From assembly GCA_004352715.1 (NCBI GenBank), contig SCFE01000081.1, positions 299,289 to 363,288 on the forward strand: 64,000 bases of DNA, given 5' to 3'. The stretch comes from Hofstenia miamia (lineage: Eukaryota; Xenacoelomorpha; Acoela). Every line of letters starts with the position of its first letter. Position 1 is the stretch's first letter. Below the pieces are notes generated by a model that had not been told where the DNA came from, searched no databases, and saw only the letters and a program-made list of their open reading frames with translations. Shown here in pieces: positions 54,606-64,000 of the stretch. The position numbers and the translations under genes were made by a program.

Positions 54606-55339
54606 TTAAGCAGTAATAGAACAAAGTCTTTCTTTGAAGATTTTGAGCACTTCATCAACATCATGTTGCATGATGTGAATTGAGTCTCTAGTAAAAACAA
54701 GCAGCTCATAAAGACCATCTCCAGTTATATCAACTGGATACAATGAATATAGAGGTGATGAAAATTTTCTCTTAAAATATAGCAAATAACCAATCTTGGG
54801 TTGTTCTTTATAAACTAACAACTCGCCACTGTATGAGCCCAAAAGTATTTCACACTCACCGTCAAAATCAATATCGAAAACGGTTGAACAAACAATGCAA
54901 TCAGTTTCCTAAATATAAAAATTTAATCAATGTTGAAGAATAAGCAAAAAAATTCAATGCAGTAAGAATTGAAAATAAATTACAAAAATGGTACCTGTGA
55001 CTCCAGTAGAATTTTTGCATTTGATAAACCTTTTAGTACGTTGTAATATATTGCAGCAGGCTCAATAGCTCCACAGACTAATAATCGTAAATCATTTGCA
55101 GAGTGAAATAATTGTACCCGTGTTAGAGGACCATCCCAATAAATATAATAAGAGGACTCTTGTTTGTTAGAGCTATTAACTATATTTAACTGAAGTCGAC
55201 CACTATTACAGCACAAAGCTGTAATTCGTAAGTTTTTATCTTTTATGCTGTCGATAAAAAGAACAGACTCTTTATCAACATTTTCAATATCCAACACAGG
55301 CGCATCTAGTACTGAAGCGCTGCCATTTACAGTGGAAAC
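54606..55339 (-). CDS. KPTN: Kaptin, C-terminal half (KICSTOR complex subunit)
   Basis: Two exons, 55339-54995 and 54908-54606 (TAA at 54608-54606), join in phase 0 and give 215 residues matching the C-terminal half of kaptin (human 436). Diagnostic segments are 'WDGPLTRVQLF' (human QDGPISRVIVF), 'CGAIEPAAIYYNVL' (human ASMLEPAVVYRDLL), the FG-GAP-like 'DIDFDGECEILLGSYSGELLVYK' read as DxDxDG plus GELL.YK, and 'RKFSSPL...VDITGDGLYEL' (human RSFSSPL...VDLTGDGLQEL). In vertebrates kaptin works in KICSTOR, which anchors GATOR1 on lysosomes in amino-acid control of mTORC1. Upstream exons were not found up to 64000. They may lie beyond the window or in a poorly conserved part. Confidence 0.92.
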
Positions 55340-55528
55340 CTTAAACGTGAATTACAATCCTAATTAATAAAATTATATGTATTTGAAGCAAACTATAAAA
55401 CAAATTACATAAAACAAAAAATTTTCTGTAGTTGGAATAAATATCTACATGATTTGACACATTCACTCAAAACTTACAATTATATTGAAATTTAAGAATG
55501 CATTAAAGTTTAAAAGTCTGTATTATAT

Positions 55529-55532
<4 letters not shown>

Positions 55533-55557
<25 letters not shown>
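55533..55557. repeat. (CA)n microsatellite
   Basis: A pure AC tract of about 25 bp directly abuts the left end of the TIR element at 55562. Confidence 0.9.
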
Positions 55558-55559
<2 letters not shown>

Positions 55560-55561
55560 TA

Positions 55562-56486
55562 CCTCCCGCTTTGTACTACGTCAATTTGCATTTTGGTGTA
55601 CAAGGCGGGAATCGGGTCATTTTTTTGCATTGTACAAAGCGGAAATTTGCGCATTAGCAAAAGTACGTCTAAGGAAAAAATTCATATTTTTCGAAAATGT
55701 TTGTTATCCATATTTGTACGTAATAAAGACCATTCTGTAAATTGCCCATTTATCTTAGAAAAATCTTATATTTTAGTGGAAATGAATGAAACTTGGTCAG
55801 ATGAACAATTGTTATCGCAATATAAAATTTCTCTGAAAAGACTCGCTTTCAAGAAGTGCCTAGTTTAAATGACATGAAAAAATGGAACAAAATAAGGTTT
55901 GGAGAAGCACGTGAATGGAGCGATTTGTGTGTCGCATGAAACAATAAGAGCTCTATTGTCATCGAAATCGAATATGTTGCATTATTTAAGAAATCATTCA
56001 AACAAACATTTAATAAAAACATTGAATTTTGCGTTTGGAAATTTCAAGGATGGTTTCTAAATTTTTTCGCATCTAAAGTTTAATGCAAATTGTGTACGTA
56101 AATTTTGGGGAAAAACAAGTTTAAATGATTTAGCTGAAAGTGAAAACCTCCAACAGGCCCATTTAGCTCAAAGTGGTAAAAAGACTACCTTGGATGACTA
56201 CATTGAAAGCATTATAGAAGATCTTCCTGGTTTATACAATAACATCTTAAGCGAAAATAACATTTGAAAAAGTACTGTGTTTATTTTATACCCTGTGTAT
56301 TATTTGAACGTTTTTTATTACATTACAGTGTTTGCAATAATTTTATAAGAAAGTGCACAAAATGGGAAAATTAAAAAAATTTGTACAAATTGGGGTCTAT
56401 AATTGATATTGTACAAAGCTGGAAATATATTGTGAAATTTTTACAGAGCGGGAGGAATAATATTTTTTGGCGTACAAAGAGGGAGG
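55562..56486 (+). mobile_element. Pogo/Tc-type DNA element with subterminal repeats
   Basis: The ends CCTCCCGCTTTGTAC and (inverted) CCTCCCTCTTTGTAC are flanked by TA (55560-55561 and 56487-56488). Variants of the end motif (TGTACAAAGCGG, TGTACAAGGCGGGA, ACAGAGCGGGAGG) recur inside both ends. Relic frames remain, for example 'NETWSDEQLLSQYKISLKRL' near 55790 and 'KKTTLDDYIESIIEDLPGLY' near 56185-56240. No DDE motif was identified. The roughly 925-bp element is a truncated or internally deleted copy. Confidence 0.7.
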
Positions 56487-56490
56487 TATT

Positions 56491-56492
<2 letters not shown>

Positions 56493-56527
<35 letters not shown>
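56493..56527. repeat. (TA)n microsatellite
   Basis: A 35-bp TA tract lies between two transposon ends. Confidence 0.9.
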
Positions 56528-56531
<4 letters not shown>

Positions 56532-57190
56532 TGCGGGTAGAGCTGTTTAGATGTTGCACCCACTCGATTAAAAGGGCTTTACTATCGGTACCCACCCTTA
56601 CCCGAAATGATTGTACTTTTTCCAACAGGATCTCGAAGACAAATCATATTCAATAAATGTTAATTTTTTGTCATTTTTTTATAATTTATATTTATGAAAA
56701 AATCATATTTAACCCTAAACTACCCACTGCAGCCATTAAAATTAAAGTACAGTTGGGTTTGTCCAAATTTTCAAAAAACAATTTTCTACTCGGCTATTAT
56801 GGAATTTGGAAATACTCGAATATTGGAATATCTATTGGTAAGTATGGTGCTTCATTGCGATGGTGAAATTTTGTAATGAAGATTATTGCTTTGTTTATAG
56901 AAATTGCAATTTTTTCACTGAAAAACTTTCAAATAGTTCTCACACCTTGCAACACCAAGCTTAAACCAATTTGTTTTCTGCAAATAGTCCTCCAAATCTC
57001 GTTCAGGCGGTGCGAATGAACAGTCCTGTGATCCTTATCCAGTGAAGTTTTCAGATTTTAGATAGCTTTATTTTGTAGTCAGTTATGAGGGTTTAAAATC
57101 TTTTTAGAGAACATCGCAAATCGCACCTGCCCGTACCCGTGAGTATGGGTGGAAAGAATGGGTTCCAGCGGGTAGTATCCGCACATCCCT
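56528..57190. mobile_element. hAT-like MITE (GATGTGCGGGTA ends)
   Basis: The left end GATGTGCGGGTA and the inverted right end GGATGTGCGGATA correspond, and internal GTACCCGT/GGGTGG motifs near both ends echo them. (A)GGGATGTGCGG ends are common among hAT MITEs. The flanking duplication is obscured by the TA repeats. Confidence 0.5.
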
Positions 57191-57218
57191 AATATATATA
57201 AAAATTTGAGAGAATATT

Positions 57219-57224
57219 GCAATA

Positions 57225-57255
<31 letters not shown>

Positions 57256-57257
57256 AT
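57219..57257. repeat. (TAAA)n microsatellite running into the gap
   Basis: At least nine TAAA-type units end at the N run, so the array probably caused the assembly break. Confidence 0.85.
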
Positions 57258-57573
57258 NNNNNNNNNNNNNNNNNNNNNNNNNNNNNNNNNNNNNNNNNNN
57301 NNNNNNNNNNNNNNNNNNNNNNNNNNNNNNNNNNNNNNNNNNNNNNNNNNNNNNNNNNNNNNNNNNNNNNNNNNNNNNNNNNNNNNNNNNNNNNNNNNNN
57401 NNNNNNNNNNNNNNNNNNNNNNNNNNNNNNNNNNNNNNNNNNNNNNNNNNNNNNNNNNNNNNNNNNNNNNNNNNNNNNNNNNNNNNNNNNNNNNNNNNNN
57501 NNNNNNNNNNNNNNNNNNNNNNNNNNNNNNNNNNNNNNNNNNNNNNNNNNNNNNNNNNNNNNNNNNNNNNNNN
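57258..57573. other. Assembly gap (316 N)
   Basis: Unknown sequence between a TAAA array and a TA array. Confidence 0.99.
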
Positions 57574-60500
57574 ATGCACACATATATATATATATATATA
57601 TATTTACAGATATATATAATTAGTATAATTAATAAACATTCGCAGCATTAGTAAAACCGATTATTTCTCTTTAACCGTCAGTCAATTTCCGGTAAGCATT
57701 TAAAAAAATCGGATCTCTCATTTCTTGTAATTTGCTTCACTTCATAATTATAATGTTATCAATTAAAAGTCTCTTCCGTTTGCATTATCAAAAAGAAATC
57801 AATTTTACAGTTGAAAAAATTAATGGAACAAAACTTAATCTGCTCACGTTTTACAAATTTTATATTCACATATTTTTAATTAATTTTTCTTCTTTCTCGA
57901 CACTTTCAAGGAAGCTTATTGTTGTATAAGCATCACAGTGAAAATATTAATTAAATAATACATAAATCAGTATGCATATATAATGAAGGAAACCGCCAAT
58001 ATTTCAATTTACAATTGAATGGCTTCTTTTCAATGCTTTGACATTTTCTATATATGCGTATGAAATATTCCAGGAGTCTCATAACCAGCATTCTTACTTA
58101 ATGGGCGCTAATTTATCAGTGTAAAGTGCTAGGTGATGCTATATGCAAAACGGTGGTAAGGTATTGTGAAAACTGTTACTAATAAGGTATTGCTTAAAAC
58201 AGCACAGCTGCATGTTTTACCACTGGTAATTATTTGAATTTTGCATTTTATTAAAATTTTCAGCTATATATTAGATTATCCAGTTCCAGCAATAGTGCTG
58301 TAGCCATTCACACAAGGTACTTGGAATCCGTGAATGCTGTGGAGAAATTCAAAACTAATCGCAATTATTCAAATTGTTCCTAAAATATAATTTTTAAAAT
58401 TAAAATTTTTCGAATATGTAATTAAATCCAAGGAAAAAAATAATTTGATATCTTTCTTGTGATGAAGTAGATCGCAAATATGTTTAAGTTATTACTTAAA
58501 ACGCGATAGGAGTGCTATATGTCGTAAATTATAGTGTACATATTTTAGTATATGCCCTAATATACAAATGAATCAACAATCTATATAAATTTGTCATTTG
58601 CTAGAAGCATCTTATGACACCAATATAGTTTTTATTTCACAAAACATCCAACTAGAACTGACTATATTGCGAGAAATTATAAATAGTCGTTGCTGTTCAA
58701 TATCAGGAGTTTCTTAAAAGACTCTAATTGAAATTTGAACTACTGGTTAAATTAAAATAGACAAAACGTAACAATTAAATTTATTTAATCAGTATACATT
58801 ATTGATCCCCTGCAACTGTACTGCCTTAAGTTGGACTGTTGATTGTAGCAATCCCAGTGGAAATTTATAAAATATCTTTTTAAAGAAACATCGCATTTAC
58901 TCAAATTATGCTATAAAAACACATCTATTTATGTTTCTTTTATTTCTGTCGAAAGATCTTAAATAATTGTGAAATAAATCATAAAATGACATAGAACAAT
59001 TGCAACAACACTATATAGGCATCATATATATAAATAAATAAATAAATAAATAAATATATATATATACCGACAAATACAATTCTTGGATTTGCATAGGGGC
59101 GTACCCAGGATTTTGTGAAAGGGACATCTTAGTCATAAACAAAAAATGCATTTTTTAAAAATAATTAGGTTTTTTTTTCGACTTGACCAACAAAAATCAA
59201 TTTTGTAAACACCTGAAAAAGGAACATTTCTCCGTATCTCCCCTTGCACCCCACTAAATTTTCATAAAAACAGCGATTTTATTAAGTAACGTTTAATAAC
59301 AGGAAAGGGTGCTTACACTTAACTACATGTAGATGATATTTGTATGCTTATTTTCAATGTATGCTATGGAAAGAGTTTCTACTACATATAGTTCAAATTA
59401 GTAGCAAAATCTAAGGCATATAAGTACATAACCAGAATTTCCCTTTTTAAGAAAATTTAAATCTTCTCAATTTAATACATAAGTATTTCGCTATGCCACA
59501 GAAAAAAGATTGTTCAAAGTAAAGTTAAAATTTTTTATTACAAAATGAATAAATGTAGCAAATTCCGTGGATATAAAGTAAAAACATTTAGTTTATTTTT
59601 TGCAAAGTTATTTATGAGTATTATCTGCTTCATTTCCCATGTGGGGAATGTCTGCATCCATGTCGATTTTTTTAGGAGTCCCAATTTTTTTCACATTTTT
59701 GAGTTTTCTTAATGAAAACGTAGAGAGAAATAATTGAAAATAATCATTCTAGGCAATTTGAGGAAAACTTCGATTCAATTTAATGCACTATCTTCCCCAT
59801 TTAAAAATACAATAAATATGTGAACCGAAGAAAGTTTTTAAATTGGAAAATTTCCAAAATCAGAATGACAATCAAATTGAATCTTGAAAAAAATTTAGAG
59901 TTAATGAATTTTGTTAATCATGAAATGTTTCCATAATCGATTGAGTAATTATAATTTCTTAATGCATTTTATCAGAATTACATTTAAGTAAAGTTAAGTC
60001 AGATCAAAAGCATATAAACAAAACAGTTAACTTTTCAATACTTACAAAGTATAGAGCGTTTCTTCTTAAAATCTTAAGTATGCTGTTCAATTTCTCGAAT
60101 AAATTTCAGTATACTAGTGACATTAGAGAACATACATGTGTGTTTTAAAATTTCTACTGTGGACATTTCTATATATATATTTTTTAATAAAGGCAGTTTG
60201 GTCTATTCAGTGTGCTTAGCTTGATTTCATAAAAGTTTTAGAAATATAGAATTCATATCACCATTCTAATATATTACAATGTTTGGCCGTTGATTGCTAT
60301 CCTAATTTAGTAACATTACATAATGCTTTTTCTATAATCAAACAATAAACATGTACACAAGAAGTGTAATGTACAAGAATAAAGCCATAAGAAAAAGTTA
60401 ACTTAATAGAATACGGACAAAATTAGCGATATGAACCTAATGACTTTTGCAAAAATAACGTTTAATGATTAAACAGTAATGTTGATGTAGATACTTGGCA

Positions 60501-63500
60501 TGAATTGTTTCAAAATTTTTCTTTGGCATGAAAAACATTCGTCATGCATTGTAATGAATTTTTTATTAAAGTATGCAGTCTGCTAAAGCCTGAAAATGAT
60601 TTCAGCCTGCACACTTCGGATTGGCAATGCAGCGCGAACGATTAGTAATTCACGAATATTCACGAAAACGTACATTGGCATAAACCGATTTATATTTTTC
60701 AAATAGGGTAAACAATTGTAAGCACATGCAAATATAATTCTGTTAGTGTCGATAGACGCCAAATATAAAAGATAGGGTGACTAATTACATAAGTCACCCT
60801 TGAATATTATATATATATGCACATTTATCTGCATAGTTAATAGTTTACATATTTTTTCTTGAAAATCACATTAAAAATTGTAGGAGTCATGTTAAAGTGA
60901 AATAATCAAAGCTAGTCCTTCCCTGAAAGTAGTATGATTTATTGACCTAACTAGAATTTCAGACAATAAGAAATACAAAAGAAATTTATTAGTCATTCCT
61001 TCACAACTCAATTTGCAAAAAATTATTTCTATGCATAGAATTTTCTTACATTACTACCCTGTATAAAATAAAATATAAAAACAGAAAAGAACTGTTTAAC
61101 TGTTCCCAATATCTGACAGACTCTTTAACAACAACAGCCACTAAAGAGCAATAATTATTATACAAAGTGCTGCATTACTTTAAGATAAATATCTCACAAA
61201 GTAGGTAGAACTAGTTCAAATAAATTCTACACGTTCATTAATCATGTAATAAACTTTGTCGATTTTAAAAATTGTAGGATTGAAAAAAACCACTTGTTAG
61301 AAAGGAAAAAATTCTTTATGCAACTTCAAAACGTAAATGACCTGTCACATGTATTTTTCATCATTAACCTACTTCGGGGTTGAAACTATTTTGTCCCTGC
61401 CAAGGTATTATATACGTTACCGTTCTGAGAGATTTAAATTTGTTTTATTCTTGAAGATATATGGAATGATTGGGCTTTGAGCAGCAATTTCCACAAATTA
61501 GAAATAATAGAAGTTGCATTGCAATTAAACTGATGCAAGAAGATGTTGATTCTAAAAGCCGTTAGTCAAGAACTTAGTAACATTAAGCTACACTCAAAAT
61601 TCACGCACCTACTCCTAAGGTAAGGTAAAGAGGACAAGCAGACGTAAATTTCATTTTGAATGTTTTTCAAATAGGACTTCATGTAAAACAATGACAGTTC
61701 CTAATAGCTTTGCTCTGTTGACATTTTCTATGTTAATTGTATTTAGAATCCTAACTCGGCTATTAAAATAGTTGCAGAAAGCGCTACAAATCACAACAAT
61801 GTCAATATCAATTAATATAGTGACAGAGATTCTTCTTGCTGAATTAATTTCAGTCAAATTAAGCATTTTAAACTAGAAATGTTTATAGAAGTTGCTACAC
61901 GTTATTTGGTTTGAGGAAGGATATTGGAAATTAAGACCACAAATATGAACAGTTGCGTTCCCAGCTTAAGTGTCATTCGTTGCAGAAAATGACTTATAGC
62001 CATTGTTTTATAAAATGGGATAAAGATTTTGTAAATTCTTCTCTCTTAGAAATGCCATGTATCAACATTCCTCAAATACACATTTAACAATCATATTAAA
62101 CAAAATTTTAAAATTATAAGCCTACTTTTCTTGCTTTTGCTGCAAATCTTGAAATCAAAACAATTGCATTCGTTTTGAACCGAATTTGACTTAGAACAGT
62201 CAATGTTTAATTGCTCATTCTGTTTCTCAAATAGTTCTAAGTAAACAACAGCATTTAAAAAACGCTTTCCTAAATGACTACTGAAATACAAACCGTTAGA
62301 CATCGTTTTATTGCATGGACCGGCTTCAAAATTGAGGTCCATTTCCAACACCGGACCAAGCATTAAAATTTATTAAGAGTTTGAAATCTGTAAATTTGCA
62401 AAAAATATTTATTCTAATAGTTTGTATATACAATTTGTGATAATTTGTAAAAATTATTTAATTGTTTACCGGTTTTGAATTCCTTAAAATATTAAGAAAT
62501 GCAATTTTAAAAATGTTCTGGTCGTTCAATTTTAATGAATATCGAATGTTTTATTGCAAAGGATACAAAACAAGGTTTTGTATTTTTACATTAAAAATAC
62601 AATTTTGCTAATTACCAATCATTTCTATTATTATTTTGAAATACTGAAAAATATTAATATATCTTAACCAAGGCGTACGCCTTGATCTTAACAATTGTTT
62701 AGTTTTTTGTTGGTAAGTTACAACAATTAAATGTAGTTTAGAATTTAGAAATTTTGTTTGAAATTTAAGAATTATAATAAGTTATTAACATCTCTAAGCA
62801 ACCCAGGTATTTCTTTAAAGCACTATAGCTCACTAAAAACAAAGATAAAATCCAAAAACATCACATGATAGAGAATTGTCTCTTTTTTCATCTTCATCTA
62901 CGCAGGTAACCTACTTACAAAAATTACAATATAGTTTAGACTAGCTGTTGTTGCCATAGGTTTTGTTTATCTAAGCAATTGTTTGAGAAGCATACTTTTT
63001 TGTAAAAATCGCATTTTACGTTCAACTAATGTAGATATTTGCAATTCCTTCAATCAGAGGAACAATTTTTATCACAAATTTTTACGACAACAGATGTATC
63101 CAAATTCAGGATTCCCAAATTTCCCAATAGGCTTGGAGAAAATTTTTTTGAGAATGTTGACCAAACCGAAATCCTTTTGGTTAGTGTTAATAATTACATA
63201 TGGCCGGTAGCAGTATATTTTTTGAAAACTAAATCTTTTTTTATTTCGTCTCTAATATTACTAGTAACTGAATTAAAGGTTTTGTCTTGATTATTGGTCA
63301 ACAATATTTTATTCAAAGACATTTTCTAGAACACTACCTTTGTCGTTTATCAAAGTAATGTATAAAATTTTAAAATAGTTTTAACCCTCAAATTATATAA
63401 TTCCTTTAGCTCTAGTCGTTTCTACATTAAGGAGCTTTGGTTAAGCAATAGTTACCCAATAGTATATGATGAATACCAATAAATTTAAATTTTGCAACGA

Positions 63501-64000
63501 AGTGTATATTATTGCGATAATGTGAATATTAGTTTCATGCGCTTTTGCTGCCATATTTAATTCTTTACATAAATATTGCAGAAACTTAGATACCTGAAAA
63601 ATAGGAATTGTGGAAAATTGGATTTTATTAATTTAGCTATTTTCAGAAAAATATACAGTGTTTAGCTATAAAATAATTCATTTACAAAAATTTTAAGTAA
63701 GGAAAATGATCAAATTAACATTTTATTAACCTTACCACTTACGAAATATCTGCATTAATAAAAATGTTAACTTTCACAAACGTTTCAATTTGCAATTTCC
63801 ATATTTATATTTTTGTTTTCTTGTCCAGTAACTTATATGCAATTAATTTAACCCTAAGCTTCCCAGGAATTTTTAAGATCTGTGATGAATTCATCCAAAA
63901 AAATTTGAATTTTTATAACAATATATTTACAGAAAGTACATTAGTGGGATTAGTTGTTGTCCCATGAACTCTAAAACTCTAGATTCCTGAAATTTAGGCT
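57574..64000. other. Gene-free AT-rich interval
   Basis: No gene was recognised on either strand. Open frames at 62363-62091 (minus), 61866-61651 (minus) and 63039-63290 (plus) look weakly protein-like but match no family I know. Microsatellites occur at 57581-57602 (TA) and 59031-59066 (TAAA then TA). A 'GGGGCGTACCCAGGATTTT' motif at about 59097, typical of a MITE end, has no clear partner. If KPTN continues upstream, its 5' exons may be in or beyond this interval. Confidence 0.5.

Noticed and set aside
57079-57583. Three long frames crossing the 316-N gap
   Set aside because: They consist almost wholly of N and a TAAA repeat.
61651-63290. Open frames considered as KPTN 5' exons or a new gene
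   Set aside because: None shows kaptin motifs. They are short with no convincing splice structure.

Overview
This is an AT-rich stretch of a repeat-laden invertebrate animal genome, taken from a draft assembly with several runs of N. The evidence is spliced genes with GT-AG introns, animal housekeeping proteins (spliceosome, RNA polymerase III, KICSTOR, an alpha/beta hydrolase), and animal transposon families (Ty3/gypsy, non-LTR, Tc1/mariner, hAT-like and PIF/Harbinger-like). I cannot name the phylum from sequence alone.

The four host genes all lie on the minus strand. In transcription order they are KPTN (kaptin, 3' part, 55339 to 54606), SF3B4 (54492 to 50737), POLR3D/RPC4 (50423 to at least 42860) and ABHD18 (from the gap at 40404 to 23682). 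I rebuilt the exons by joining frames across GT-AG sites, and phases close at every junction listed. KPTN stop to SF3B4 ATG is only 113 bp, and SF3B4 stop to POLR3D ATG is 313 bp. The ATG of SF3B4 directly follows a TTTTCAG, and that of POLR3D is 4 nt after a TTTTAG. This looks like a polycistronic, trans-spliced cluster and is the most interesting hypothesis in the window. Several introns are very short (39-46 nt), while others are kilobases long and filled with transposons.

Layout: 1-1558 holds two small tRNA-like folds and simple repeats. 1559-15300 holds two decayed, tail-to-tail copies of one Ty3/gypsy family. 15301-23681 is mostly non-coding, with a foldback DNA element (18537-19522), non-LTR reverse transcriptase fragments and one unassigned ORF. 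23682-40403 is ABHD18, whose introns contain a nearly intact Tc1-like element with IR/DR ends (26604-28282), MITEs and a false duplication. 40416-41025 is a degenerate tandem copy of the POLR3D/ABHD18 junction. 42860-50423 is POLR3D, whose largest intron carries a mariner-type element with a 2.1 kb array of 212-bp repeats. 50737-55339 is SF3B4 and KPTN, with a LINE and a nested MITE in an SF3B4 intron. 55340-64000 holds DNA-transposon remnants, microsatellites and a 316-bp gap, with no recognisable gene.

Four N runs (2806, 5844-5862, 9869-9889, 34305) are flanked by near-identical direct repeats, which is the signature of unmerged contig or haplotype overlaps rather than real duplications. 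No prokaryotic feature, CRISPR array or complete virus was seen.
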